From: Candidatus Nomurabacteria bacterium
GTDB lineage: Bacteria > Patescibacteriota > Minisyncoccia > Phycocordibacterales > UBA9973
DNA: 23,012 nt
Direction: 5' to 3'
Assembly (NCBI GenBank): GCA_023267415.1
Contig: JAHFNM010000008.1
Coordinates: forward strand, 1-23,012
The position numbers and the translations under genes were made by a program. A model generated the notes under the pieces. The model saw nothing but the letters and a program-made list of their open reading frames with translations, searched no databases and was not told where the DNA came from. Positions within the stretch are counted from its first letter, which is position 1, and each line of letters begins with the position of its first letter. Shown in pieces: positions 15,144 to 21,826 of the stretch.

Positions 15144-15171
15144 AGTATAGAGGTTTGCCCGAATATTGCAA
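15144..15171 (-). promoter_or_regulatory. Promoter of the HTTM-DCC gene (leaderless GTG start)
   Basis: On the reverse strand TTGCAA (complement of 15166-15171), 16 nt, then TATACT (complement of 15144-15149), then 6 nt to GTG at 15137. The message would begin at or next to the GTG. Confidence 0.6.
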
Positions 15172-15177
15172 AAGGAT

Positions 15178-15206
15178 TTGACGTACGCTGCCAACTGTTA
15201 TACATT
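15178..15206 (+). promoter_or_regulatory. Promoter of the 148-residue unknown gene
   Basis: TTGACG (15178-15183) is followed by TGT-TATACA (-10 at 15199-15204, extended) or, at 17-nt spacing, TACATT (15201-15206). The leader to ATG 15230 is about 18-20 nt. Confidence 0.45.
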
Positions 15207-15229
15207 CACATCAAATAAACATCTTTGGT

Positions 15230-15676
15230 ATGCAAAAAGACAAATTGAAGCGCATTTTTGACGAACTGGCCGCCGAGCACGAACTAACGCCAGTAACAGG
15301 CTATATTCTTTTTGGCCTCTACTATGACAAGGTCGAAATGATCGAAGTGTCGCAAGACAAGAGTGATCCCGTATACCTGCTGTATTCTCCGGAAATCCAC
15401 AAAGCCCATTCCGAGCATCAGCAAATGGCATTGATCGTTACTGCCGAGAAGCCTGATATACGCGAAAAGGCCTATCAGGATGACTCAAAAAATGTTGATG
15501 ACGAACGTTTTGAATATAGTATCGGCATCGAATCGCAGAAATCCGAGCATCTGTATTTTTGGGGAAGAAGTGGGAGTAAGAATATTCCCATTTTGGATTT
15601 TAAGAAAAATCAAAAGATACCCATGAGCATTAATGGTGCATGGCTCCTGTCAAAATTACTGAAGAAGATCGCATAA
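15230..15676 (+). CDS. Conserved-looking cytosolic protein of unknown function
   Basis: I do not recognise the 148-residue product. It has no signal peptide or membrane segment. The composition is acidic and charged (KDKLKRIFDELAAEHEL, QDDSKNVDDERFEYS), with a few beta-like runs (TGYILFGLYYDKVEMIEV, HLYFWGRSGSKNIPILDF) and a short basic C-terminal helix (SKLLKKIA). It stands alone: its own promoter at 15178-15206, divergent from the HTTM-DCC gene, and its own terminator at 15673-15707. Codon use resembles its housekeeping neighbours, so it is likely a real gene. Confidence 0.65.
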   Translation: MQKDKLKRIFDELAAEHELTPVTGYILFGLYYDKVEMIEVSQDKSDPVYLLYSPEIHKAHSEHQQMALIVTAEKPDIREKAYQDDSKNVDDERFEYSIGIESQKSEHLYFWGRSGSKNIPILDFKKNQKIPMSINGAWLLSKLLKKIA

Positions 15677-15707
15677 GACTGCCCTAACAAGCAGTCTTAT
15701 TTTTTTG
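15673..15707 (+). terminator. Rho-independent terminator of the 148-residue gene
   Basis: ATAAGACTGC (15673-15682) pairs perfectly with GCAGTCTTAT (15691-15700) around CCTAACAA, followed by T7. It overlaps the TAA stop. Confidence 0.85.
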
Positions 15708-15716
15708 CACCTAATA

Positions 15717-15750
15717 CAAAAACCCCGCGACCTAGGTCGCGGGGTTTTTG
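15717..15750. terminator. Palindromic terminator between the 148-residue gene and rpmB
   Basis: The perfect palindrome has arms CAAAAACCCCGCGACCT (15717-15733) and the complement (15734-15750). Poly-A and poly-T flanks let it end rpmB (reverse) and also back up the forward unit. Confidence 0.85.
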
Positions 15751-15759
15751 TTGAGTTTA

Positions 15760-16005
15760 TTATTTAATGATCCCAGCTTTCTTGAGGGCGGCGTATGCAC
15801 CGTTCTTGTTGATGGTGCGGAGGCCTCGGGTCGAGACAGGAAGCACGAAGGTCTTTTTGAGTTCGGCGACATACACCCGCTTTTTCTGGATGTTTGGGAA
15901 TTTGCGGACCATGCCGGTCGGGTTGAATTTGGTAGCACGAGTACGGTTGGAGTATCCCCCAGCCATGATCGATCCTTTTTTAGTTATTGCGCATACTTTT
16001 GCCAT
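15760..16005 (-). CDS. rpmB: Large ribosomal subunit protein bL28
   Basis: Binds 23S rRNA in the large ribosomal subunit. The 81 residues begin MAKVCAITKKGSIMAGGYSN and continue with TGMVRKFPNIQKKRVYVAEL, the central L28 motif, ending STRGLRTINKNGAYAALKKA. Only one Cys is present (residue 5), so it lacks the zinc-binding pairs of the C+ type. I chose ATG 16005 over an upstream in-frame start at 16065 because the standard L28 N-terminus begins here and an AAGGA Shine-Dalgarno precedes it by 8 nt, one of the few clear ones in the window. A small hairpin (16026-16041) lies in its leader. It is divergent from the M50 peptidase gene and ends at the palindromic terminator. Confidence 0.92.
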   Translation of the reverse strand: MAKVCAITKKGSIMAGGYSNRTRATKFNPTGMVRKFPNIQKKRVYVAELKKTFVLPVSTRGLRTINKNGAYAALKKAGIIK

Positions 16006-16025
16006 ATATTTTGTTCCTTTTTCTC

Positions 16026-16041
16026 CGGATAAGTGTATCCG
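16026..16041. other. Small hairpin in the rpmB leader
   Basis: CGGATA (16026-16031) and TATCCG (16036-16041) pair around AGTG, 21 bp upstream of the rpmB start in the divergent region shared with the M50 gene. It could be a leader hairpin or chance. Confidence 0.35.
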
Positions 16042-16051
16042 TATCTGTGCG

Positions 16052-16070
16052 TTGCATGCTATCATATACA
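16052..16070 (+). promoter_or_regulatory. Possible -10 of the M50 peptidase gene
   Basis: TATACA at 16065-16070 lies 16 nt before ATG 16087, giving a leader of about 10 nt. TTGCAT at 16052 is too close to be a normal -35. Confidence 0.3.
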
Positions 16071-16086
16071 GAGTTTAAACGCAATT

Positions 16087-16722
16087 ATGTCACCATTCGA
16101 TAGCATCTTTTATGTAATCGTGCTCATTATGTCGGTCGTCATCCATGAGACGGCCCATGGATTTGCGGCGGAAGCCCAAGGAGATCCGACTGCCCGCTAT
16201 GCAGGCCGTTTGACCCTCAATCCGCTCAAGCATATCGACATCGTGGGTTCCATACTGCTCCCGCTGTTCCTCGTTCTCACCCATGCCGGGTTCATTATCG
16301 GCTGGGCCAAGCCTGTGCCGTACAATGAGCGCAATCTGCGAAACAAAAAATGGGGAACGATCGCAGTTGCGAGCGCGGGTATCCTTGCAAACATTGGCAT
16401 TGCGCTTGTCTTCGGTATCGCCATCCGTTTCGCGCCGCTCCTTGGAGCTGCTGCTCCGGCCTTTGTGGCGATCGCTTCGACTATCACCCTGGTAAACCTA
16501 GTTCTCGCACTCTTCAATATCATTCCGATCCCTCCGCTCGACGGATCGAAGATTCTTTTTGCATTGCTCCCGGAACGTGCAGGCACGGCGCAGTTTCAGT
16601 CCCGCGTCGAATACCTCTCGCTGCCGCTCTTGATCGTATTCATCATCTTTCTTTGGCCATCGATCGTGCCCGTGATCGGATTTGTGTTCCATGCGTTTAC
16701 CGGAATTCCTCTTGCGCTCTAA
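16087..16722 (+). CDS. Site-2-protease-like M50 zinc metallopeptidase
   Basis: Intramembrane metalloprotease of the M50B (RseP/SpoIVFB-like, short) group, cutting membrane proteins within the bilayer. The 211 residues hold HETAH at 20-24 (HExxH zinc site with Glu21) in the first helix, and FNIIPIPPLDGSK with the second zinc-site Asp152 (the N-P-x-D-G-like motif; Asn144). Several hydrophobic segments lie between (about 52-72, 92-118, 125-147, 175-205). No PDZ domain is inserted, which is the compact form common in bacteria and archaea. The frame opens at 16033 (GTG), but ATG 16087 gives the normal start just before the first helix. It ends 7 bp before the large surface protein gene, so they may be co-transcribed. 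The substrate is unknown. Confidence 0.88.
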   Translation: MSPFDSIFYVIVLIMSVVIHETAHGFAAEAQGDPTARYAGRLTLNPLKHIDIVGSILLPLFLVLTHAGFIIGWAKPVPYNERNLRNKKWGTIAVASAGILANIGIALVFGIAIRFAPLLGAAAPAFVAIASTITLVNLVLALFNIIPIPPLDGSKILFALLPERAGTAQFQSRVEYLSLPLLIVFIIFLWPSIVPVIGFVFHAFTGIPLAL

Positions 16723-16729
16723 ACACTTC

Positions 16730-18976
16730 ATGCGAAAAAATCATTTTCTATCTTTCATAGTGGGTACCATAGGAAGTCTCCTCTTCCCAGTCATGCTTTT
16801 TGCTGCGACAGGCACAATCGATGCTTCGAGTTATACGGCGCGTCTTTGTGAAAACACCGATTGCTCCGTGAATTCGAAAATCGTCTGGCGGACAACGCAC
16901 GGCACTCCGGTGTCGATCACTGACACGGCACTCACTGGATATATTTGGTCCGTGAATTTTGGCTGGATCAATCTTAATCCAACTCACGGTGGAGTGCACA
17001 ACACGACAGGCGGAGTGCTCTCTGGGTATGCCTGGGGACAAGGAGCCGGCTGGATCAATTTTTCGCCGACACATGGCGGAGTGACTATTAATACAACGAC
17101 TGGAGAATTTCTTGGTTGGGCTTGGGCTTCTTCTGCAGGTTGGATCCATTTTGATTGCTCGCTTGGAGCAAATGCCTGCGTCAAGACAGATTGGCGTCCG
17201 AGTTCGGGAACGACCACGGGTACGACAACAACGGGCGGCAGCACTGGCCACGGCGGAGCCGGAGGCGGAACGACTGGCGGTACTACCGGAGGAACTTCTG
17301 GGACAACAGGTACAACGGGAGGTGATACAGGAAGCACTGGCACGACCACTTCAGGAACGGATACTGGCGGATCAACCACAGGCTCCGACACCGGCGGTAC
17401 GACGGGCGGATCTGACACAGGTGGAACTTCAGGAACAACCACGGGAGGAACGGAAGGTGGCGGCACGACCGGTGAAGGAGGAGGAAGTACTTCCGGAACG
17501 ACGGGAGGCAGCACAGGTGGCGAGGGTGGGGGAGGTATTGGCGGCGGATCGACGGGTTCCGGTGGAGGCTCGGGATTTTTTGGCGCACATGGAGTGGGGG
17601 CGGCCATCACGATCGTTGTCGAGCAAATAAAAACTATCGGAGTCTCTGCGCAAAAAGTTGCCGTCCAAACAAAAACAATTTTGAATTCAAAACAGGGGAC
17701 TGCGGTTACTCGCACTGTTTCCGAAGTGAGCGCTGTTGGTACGGTTGGGATCACGGTGGCGACGGGAATATTTTTGAACCCGCTCGCTCTTTCCGATATC
17801 CTGCTCATTCCGATCCGTCTCATATCGCTCTTGCTTGGTGCACTTGGTCTGACCAAGCGTAAAAAGCCATGGGGTGTGGCATACGATTCGATCACCAAGC
17901 AGCCGCTCGATCCGGTATATGTGATCCTTCGAAACAGCGAAGGCGCCGATGTTGGAACTGCGATCACCGACCTCGATGGCCGATACGGATTCGTCGTGCC
18001 GCAGCCCGGCACATACATGCTTGTGGCTCATAAGACGAACTATCTCTTCCCGTCGCAGAAATTGGTGGGATACGATCATGACGAGTTGTATCGCGATCTG
18101 TACTTCGGTGAATACTTCACTGTGGCAAATGCCGGTGATGTGATCCACCGCAACATTCCGATGGATCCGGAACGCTTCGACTGGAATGAATTTCAGAAGC
18201 AGAAGCAGCACCTGATGAAGTTCTATTCCCGTCGCGAAAAATGGCTGTCCCGCCTCTCGAATATCTTCTTCGGACTTGGATTCGTTGTCTCTTCTGCAGC
18301 CGTGCTTGCCTCGATAACGAAAACGAACATTATCATCTTCTGCTTATATGCAGTGCTGTTCTTTGTTCGCAAGATCGGCCTGCACGCTCGTCCATACGGA
18401 CATCTTTCCTTCACCGATGGAGAGCCGATGCCGTTCTCTATTGTGCGCGTTTCGCAGGCGGCGACTGGGGTGGAAGTCATCCATCGCGTGACCGACAACA
18501 TCGGACGATACTATTGTCTCTTGCCGAACGGATCGTACACCGTGCGCATCGATCACAAGTTGGCCGACGGAACATACGAAACTGTGGCGACCGGATTGCC
18601 AGTAACGATTAGTAAGGGATATCTTTCGGAAAAATTTGTGCTTCCACGTCCGGCACCGAAGCCGCCAGCACCGCTTCCTCCGACTCCACCGGTAACTCCA
18701 GTAACGCCTCCGGCATCTCCAGCTTCTCCAATTTCGCCAACCTCGCCAATTGCTCCAGCGGCTCCAGTGAATATTCCGGCTCAGCCGACTTCATCACCGG
18801 TGATTCCGCCAGCTCCAGTTCCAGTCGTTGCTGTGCCGGCTGTTGCTCCGGAAATGCATGCAGTCCTGCCGATCGTTCCGTCGGCGACACCGCTGCCGAC
18901 GATGCCTTCCGCTCCCGCAGCAGCTTCGCCAGAGCCGGCCACTCAAGCTCCGGCAACGCCCACTGTAAATCAATAG
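16730..18976 (+). CDS. Large cell-surface protein: Trp-rich repeats, Gly/Thr linker, two carboxypeptidase-regulatory-like domains, Pro-rich tail
   Basis: 748 residues from ATG 16730; the frame opens earlier (16682) but overlaps the M50 gene. A signal peptide (MRKNHFLSFIVGTIGSLLFP, ending near LFAATG) is followed by three Trp-rich repeats at about 62-150 (LTGYIWSVNFGWINLNPTHG, LSGYAWGQGAGWINFSPTHG, FLGWAWASSAGWIHF), a type common in Parcubacteria surface proteins. Residues about 159-280 are a low-complexity Gly/Thr/Ser linker. Membrane segments follow (about 337-377), then a beta domain (381-455, DGRYGFVVPQPGTYMLVAHK) like carboxypeptidase regulatory domains. A second membrane pair (503-549) and a second such domain (560-642) come next, and a Pro/Ala/Thr-rich tail to the end. 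It is probably a membrane-anchored surface protein. Ligand unknown. Confidence 0.75.
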   Translation: MRKNHFLSFIVGTIGSLLFPVMLFAATGTIDASSYTARLCENTDCSVNSKIVWRTTHGTPVSITDTALTGYIWSVNFGWINLNPTHGGVHNTTGGVLSGYAWGQGAGWINFSPTHGGVTINTTTGEFLGWAWASSAGWIHFDCSLGANACVKTDWRPSSGTTTGTTTTGGSTGHGGAGGGTTGGTTGGTSGTTGTTGGDTGSTGTTTSGTDTGGSTTGSDTGGTTGGSDTGGTSGTTTGGTEGGGTTGEGGGSTSGTTGGSTGGEGGGGIGGGSTGSGGGSGFFGAHGVGAAITIVVEQIKTIGVSAQKVAVQTKTILNSKQGTAVTRTVSEVSAVGTVGITVATGIFLNPLALSDILLIPIRLISLLLGALGLTKRKKPWGVAYDSITKQPLDPVYVILRNSEGADVGTAITDLDGRYGFVVPQPGTYMLVAHKTNYLFPSQKLVGYDHDELYRDLYFGEYFTVANAGDVIHRNIPMDPERFDWNEFQKQKQHLMKFYSRREKWLSRLSNIFFGLGFVVSSAAVLASITKTNIIIFCLYAVLFFVRKIGLHARPYGHLSFTDGEPMPFSIVRVSQAATGVEVIHRVTDNIGRYYCLLPNGSYTVRIDHKLADGTYETVATGLPVTISKGYLSEKFVLPRPAPKPPAPLPPTPPVTPVTPPASPASPISPTSPIAPAAPVNIPAQPTSSPVIPPAPVPVVAVPAVAPEMHAVLPIVPSATPLPTMPSAPAAASPEPATQAPATPTVNQ

Positions 18977-18978
18977 AA

Positions 18979-19014
18979 AACGGGCCGCGCGCAAAGCTTT
19001 GCGCGCGGCCCGTT
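18979..19014. repeat. 36-bp perfect GC-rich palindrome after the surface protein gene
   Basis: The arms are 18979-18996 (AACGGGCCGCGCGCAAAG) and 18997-19014, perfectly complementary. It starts 2 bp after the TAG stop at 18974-18976 and probably serves as the terminator, though the T tract (19026-19032) is 12 bp away. Same length and style as the palindrome in comEC. Confidence 0.8.
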
Positions 19015-19021
19015 CCTCATC

Positions 19022-19050
19022 TTGCTTTTTTTGCGACACTTATGTATAGT
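19022..19050 (+). promoter_or_regulatory. Promoter of the str cluster (rpsL)
   Basis: TTGCTT (19022-19027), a 17-nt spacer and TATAGT (19045-19050) form a promoter. Transcription would start near 19057, giving a leader of about 70 nt to ATG 19127. Confidence 0.6.
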
Positions 19051-19059
19051 GGTGCCCGT

Positions 19060-19111
19060 AACTAGCCGTCTGGATATGTTCGAGTTGCGTCCGGATCTTA
19101 GCTAGCTTTTT
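19060..19111 (+). promoter_or_regulatory. Possible attenuator-like fold in the rpsL leader
   Basis: AACTAGC (19060-19066) can pair with GCTAG (19101-19105), which is followed by C and five T (19107-19111), with GGAT/GTCC pairing inside. The stem is short, so an attenuator is only a suggestion. Confidence 0.3.
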
Positions 19112-19126
19112 AATTTTCATACATCA

Positions 19127-19555
19127 ATGCCAACGATCAACCAACTAGCAAAAAAGGGCCGCACCAAGGTCACCCAAAAATCCCGCGCGACAGCATTGTC
19201 ACGTGGTTTTAACGCGCTTAAGAACAAGCCGATCTTCTACCCATCTCCGTTCAAGCGCGGCGTGTGCACCAAGGTCACTACTACTACTCCAAAGAAGCCA
19301 AACTCCGCTCTCCGTAAGATCGCCCGCGTTCGCCTTTCAAACGGTATGGAAGTGACTGCATATATCCCGGGTGAAGGACACAACCTCCAGGAACACTCAG
19401 TGGTCATGCTTCGCGGCGGTCGCGTTAAGGACCTTATCGGAGTTCGATACCACATTGTCCGCGGACGTCTCGATACCGCAGGTGTCGACAAGCGCCGCAA
19501 GGCTCGTTCCCGTTACGGAAACAAGCGCCCTAAGGCAGCAGCAGCTAAAAAATAA
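19127..19555 (+). CDS. rpsL: Small ribosomal subunit protein uS12
   Basis: Part of the 30S decoding centre. The 142 residues begin MPTINQLAKKGRTKVTQKSR and contain KRGVCTKV, TPKKPNSALRK with the streptomycin-site Lys56/57, GEGHNLQEHSVVMLRGG, RVKDLIGVRYHIVRG and a Lys/Ala-rich tail. It is longer than E. coli S12 by an extra segment of about 13 residues before KRGVC (SRGFNALKNKPIFYPSPF), similar in place to that of Bacillus S12. The normally conserved Pro of 'KDLPGVRYH' is Ile104. The start is the universal MPTINQL. There is no Shine-Dalgarno; the leader is about 70 nt. It is followed by a palindromic repeat and rpsG. Identification is certain. Confidence 0.98.
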   Translation: MPTINQLAKKGRTKVTQKSRATALSRGFNALKNKPIFYPSPFKRGVCTKVTTTTPKKPNSALRKIARVRLSNGMEVTAYIPGEGHNLQEHSVVMLRGGRVKDLIGVRYHIVRGRLDTAGVDKRRKARSRYGNKRPKAAAAKK

Positions 19556-19571
19556 TCGACGCGCACTCGGC

Positions 19572-19598
19572 GTCGTCCCGGACTTGATCCGGGAACCA
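19572..19598. repeat. Second copy of the REP-like palindromic core
   Basis: The 19 nt at 19576-19594 are identical to 12611-12629, and the flanks (GTC before, CCA after) also match. It lies in the rpsL-rpsG gap. The right half of the longer element is not present. Confidence 0.75.
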
Positions 19599-19667
19599 TC
19601 CCAACAAAACTTGAAGATCCAACTTTTACCTAAAGTAACTATCATTTATTAACTACTTACCAACCTC

Positions 19668-20138
19668 ATGCGAAGACCAGTAAAAAAACGAAATATCCCG
19701 GGCCCGGACATCATGTTCGGATCTGAGCGCCTCGAAAAATTCATCAACAACGTTATGTGGGATGGAAAGAAGGAGACTGCTCGCAAGTGCGTCTACGGAG
19801 CACTTGATATCATCAAAGAAAAGACCGGCAACGAAAACCCGATCGAAATCTTCGATGCAGCCATCAAGAACGTCGGTCCTGCGATTGAAGTTCGCTCACG
19901 CCGAGTCGGTGGAGCAAACTATCAGGTCCCTCGCGAAGTTCGCCCTGAACGCAAACAAGCTCTTGCATACCGATGGATCATCGATGCAGCTCGCGCCGGA
20001 AAAGGAAAGCCAATGGCAGAGAAGCTTGCAACAGAGCTCATGAACGCATTCAACAACGAAGGAGTCGCCATCAAGAAACGAGACGACACCAAGAAAATGG
20101 CAGATTCGAACAAAGCGTTCGCACACCTCGCTTGGTAA
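19668..20138 (+). CDS. rpsG: Small ribosomal subunit protein uS7
   Basis: Primary binder of the 3' domain of 16S rRNA, part of the 30S head. The 156 residues are normal length. It begins MRRPVKKRNIPGPDIMFGSE and includes FINNVMWDGKKETARKCVYG, NVGPAIEVRSRRVGGANYQV with PREVRPERKQALAYRWI, and ends ADSNKAFAHLAW, the usual S7 C-terminus. It follows rpsL by 112 bp; a REP-like palindrome lies between them and no clear Shine-Dalgarno is seen. A strong hairpin overlaps its stop codon, so transcription of the rpsL-rpsG unit likely ends here rather than continuing into fusA. Confidence 0.98.
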   Translation: MRRPVKKRNIPGPDIMFGSERLEKFINNVMWDGKKETARKCVYGALDIIKEKTGNENPIEIFDAAIKNVGPAIEVRSRRVGGANYQVPREVRPERKQALAYRWIIDAARAGKGKPMAEKLATELMNAFNNEGVAIKKRDDTKKMADSNKAFAHLAW

Positions 20139-20179
20139 ATATAAAAAATTCCGCCCACAACGCGGAATTTTTTATATTT
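20137..20179. terminator. Terminator of rpsL-rpsG, 18-bp perfect stem
   Basis: AAATATAAAAAATTCCGC (20137-20154) and the complement (20162-20179) pair perfectly around a 7-nt loop. It overlaps the TAA at 20136-20138 and separates rpsG from the next unit. Confidence 0.85.
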
Positions 20180-20187
20180 ACGTCGGT

Positions 20188-20257
20188 CGTTCGCGATGAG
20201 CGAACGTCTCGACGCAAAAAATAACCGACTCTTTACATGGAGGGTTAGGTTATTTTT
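20188..20257. other. Two further hairpins downstream of rpsG
   Basis: CGTTCGC (20188-20194) with GCGAACG (20200-20206) is a 7-bp stem. AAAAATAACC (20216-20225) with GGTTATTTTT (20248-20257) is a 10-bp stem with a 22-nt loop and T tract, terminator-like. Their role is unclear. Confidence 0.5.
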
Positions 20258-20264
20258 GTATAAA

Positions 20265-20301
20265 TTGACAAACCATTTGAGAATGGTAGGGTAAAGAAAA
20301 A
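20265..20301 (+). promoter_or_regulatory. Promoter of the 331-residue unknown gene, with spacer dyad
   Basis: TTGACA (20265-20270), 16 nt, TAGGGT (20287-20292). The 15 nt TAGGGTAAAGAAAAA (20287-20301) are identical to those at 21378-21392. The spacer carries a dyad, ACCATT (20272-20277) and AATGGT (20282-20287). Confidence 0.6.
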
Positions 20302-20310
20302 CCTTAACGT

Positions 20311-21306
20311 ATGACAACCAGAAACAATAAAATTAGCCGAGGCGGTGAAAATCGCATTATTCCCACTGACGGAGTCTTGAGTATTAGCAGTATTGGAAAT
20401 TCTCATAATGTTGTCATGGGTGAAATTGTGGCAGCATTGAAGGCAAAAAATTCAAAAAAACTCCTTGCTTTTACTGAGCGCGAATTGAAATCTGGAAATG
20501 CAAAAGCCTCACTTTTTGCTGTGCTTTGTTGGTTTTACCTACTTTCAAATGCAAAACAAGATATTAATTTTGACGAAGAAGATGAGCGTGATGCATGGGA
20601 ATCTTGTGATGAGCGAGTCACTCTTCTTCAGGGCGTAAAGAGAGCTTGCGAATGTTTTAATGAAGCATACATAAAGAATAATTCGCAAGTAGAGACTATT
20701 TTCTTCGAGAAGCATCCTCCAGAATTTTTTCACTACTTAATGAAAATCATAAGCGGTGTCTTAGTAAATGAATTCCGGATGTTGTTTGTTGCTCATGGAG
20801 GTGGATATCATACTGATACCGACGATCGCTTTATGCCCGTACAGAATGTAATAGGAGCTTTTCTCGGAATGTTTGCAGATAACAATCTGGTGCCACAGAC
20901 TGCGGTCGACAACATGGGTAAGCAGATAGGAAAAAAATTCCTGGATGATGCGATGATCTATGTATTCGAGCGGGAAAGTATTTTAGTCCCGTCGAAACAC
21001 AAGGCCTACAATCAGGCGATGAGGCTCAATATGTATCGATACGTTATGCATATTTTTGTGGGGAACTACTATTTCGATAGTAAGGTACGCCACTCATTAC
21101 AAGAACGAATAGGTGTTTGGGTGAATGTTGAAACGTATATTAAGTCTAATTTAGAAACCCTGAAAAAAAACGGACCGAGATTCTTCAAAAATCTGCCAAA
21201 GGTGGTTGATAAAGTGCAAAATGTACGCGTAAAGAAGCCGAGAGCAGTTTGGATATTGATCCAGGATGAAATAAACCTGCTTTTGGCAAAGAAAGAACGA
21301 AAATAG
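20311..21306 (+). CDS. Unknown cytosolic protein inserted in the str cluster
   Basis: The 331 residues match no family I recognise. No signal peptide or membrane segment is clear. The N-terminal 35 residues are polar and Asn/Ser-rich (VLSISSIGNSHNVVMG); the rest looks mostly alpha-helical with charged surfaces (VAALKAKNSKKLLAFTEREL, ERVTLLQGVKRACECFNEAY) and a basic C-terminus (LLLAKKERK). It reads like a helical-repeat or accessory domain protein. It lies between rpsG and fusA, where most bacteria have no gene or rpsG-fusA directly. It has its own promoter with an unusual -10 (TAGGGT) and its own terminator at 21322-21351. The DNA appears AT-richer than rpsL, rpsG and fusA, suggesting later acquisition. 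Function unknown. Confidence 0.65.
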   Translation: MTTRNNKISRGGENRIIPTDGVLSISSIGNSHNVVMGEIVAALKAKNSKKLLAFTERELKSGNAKASLFAVLCWFYLLSNAKQDINFDEEDERDAWESCDERVTLLQGVKRACECFNEAYIKNNSQVETIFFEKHPPEFFHYLMKIISGVLVNEFRMLFVAHGGGYHTDTDDRFMPVQNVIGAFLGMFADNNLVPQTAVDNMGKQIGKKFLDDAMIYVFERESILVPSKHKAYNQAMRLNMYRYVMHIFVGNYYFDSKVRHSLQERIGVWVNVETYIKSNLETLKKNGPRFFKNLPKVVDKVQNVRVKKPRAVWILIQDEINLLLAKKERK

Positions 21307-21321
21307 GTTATCACGAGAATT

Positions 21322-21350
21322 AAAGCCCCACTTTTACAGCGGGGCTTTTT
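21322..21350 (+). terminator. Terminator of the 331-residue gene
   Basis: AAAGCCCC (21322-21329) pairs with GGGGCTTT (21341-21348), with a T tract after it. Confidence 0.8.
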
Positions 21351-21354
21351 ATTT

Positions 21355-21392
21355 TTGACATATTCTATAAAAAGTTGTAGGGTAAAGAAAAA
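21355..21392 (+). promoter_or_regulatory. Promoter of the 93-residue unknown gene
   Basis: TTGACA (21355-21360), 17 nt, TAGGGT (21378-21383), with TAGGGTAAAGAAAAA at 21378-21392 shared with the promoter at 20265. The ATG at 21401 is 17 nt after the -10. Confidence 0.6.
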
Positions 21393-21400
21393 TCGCTACT

Positions 21401-21682
21401 ATGACACTAATGTACAGAAAAGGCCGCAAAAAACCAGTCTCTCTCCAGCCAAATGACATAGTTACATTTCCTGGAAGATCATCACTCACAGTGGAGAGAT
21501 CCGGCGAAAGATATTTTTTTGATTCTAAATGTACCCAAGATAGTATTAAAACCAGGCTCCTTGCTCCCGGCCTTAACCCTCAGTGGATGATAGAGTTGAT
21601 GTGCCTTGGTGCTGGCCTCAACTATATAGAGGTAGATACTTCAGAGTCCACTACTCCAAAATACCAAATTACCCAAGGCTGA
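21401..21682 (+). CDS. Small unknown protein in the str cluster
   Basis: The 93-residue product is not recognised. It has a basic N-terminus (MTLMYRKGRKKPVSLQPNDI), a beta-like stretch (TVERSGERYFFDSK), one hydrophobic patch (PQWMIELMCLGAGLNYIEV) and a polar C-terminus. No signal peptide. It has a promoter near-identical to that of the 331-residue gene upstream and a clear terminator after it (21708-21731), so both are single-gene units under apparently common control. No Shine-Dalgarno. Likely a real gene because promoter, frame and terminator agree; function unknown. Confidence 0.55.
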   Translation: MTLMYRKGRKKPVSLQPNDIVTFPGRSSLTVERSGERYFFDSKCTQDSIKTRLLAPGLNPQWMIELMCLGAGLNYIEVDTSESTTPKYQITQG

Positions 21683-21707
21683 TATTGGGCACCCCTGATT
21701 TATATAG

Positions 21708-21731
21708 AGCGACTCTAGTAGTCGCTTTTTT
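21708..21731 (+). terminator. Terminator of the 93-residue gene
   Basis: AGCGACT (21708-21714) pairs with AGTCGCT (21720-21726) around CTAGT, followed by T6. Confidence 0.8.
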
Positions 21732-21732
21732 C

Positions 21733-21761
21733 TTGCATAAATCATCACTTTTAGGTATAGT
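21733..21761 (+). promoter_or_regulatory. Probable fusA promoter
   Basis: TTGCAT (21733-21738), 17 nt, TATAGT (21756-21761). Same style as the rpsL promoter (TTGCTT-N17-TATAGT). The leader to fusA would be about 160 nt. Confidence 0.55.
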
Positions 21762-21773
21762 TTCCGCACAAGA

Positions 21774-21796
21774 AGGACTCGGTGTCCTCTTTTTTA
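21774..21796 (+). terminator. Terminator-like hairpin just after the fusA promoter (possible attenuator)
   Basis: AGGAC (21774-21778) and GTCCT (21784-21788) pair around TCGGT, followed by C and T7. It begins about 6 nt after the expected start of transcription, so it would stop the message unless suppressed. Confidence 0.5.
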
Positions 21797-21826
21797 TTAG
21801 AAAATAACGAAGCCTTGGCGAGTATA

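Noticed and set aside
17207..17570. Repetitive stretch that could be mistaken for a CRISPR or tandem-repeat array
   Set aside because: It is a degenerate Gly/Thr/Ser coding linker with no fixed repeat-spacer unit.
16984..18018. Long reverse frame of 344 codons
   Set aside because: It is the mirror of the Gly/Thr linker of the surface protein (Pro/Val repeats), so low complexity explains its length.
21583..21807. Forward frame of 74 codons after the 93-residue gene
   Set aside because: It overlaps that gene in another frame and crosses two terminator hairpins and a promoter.
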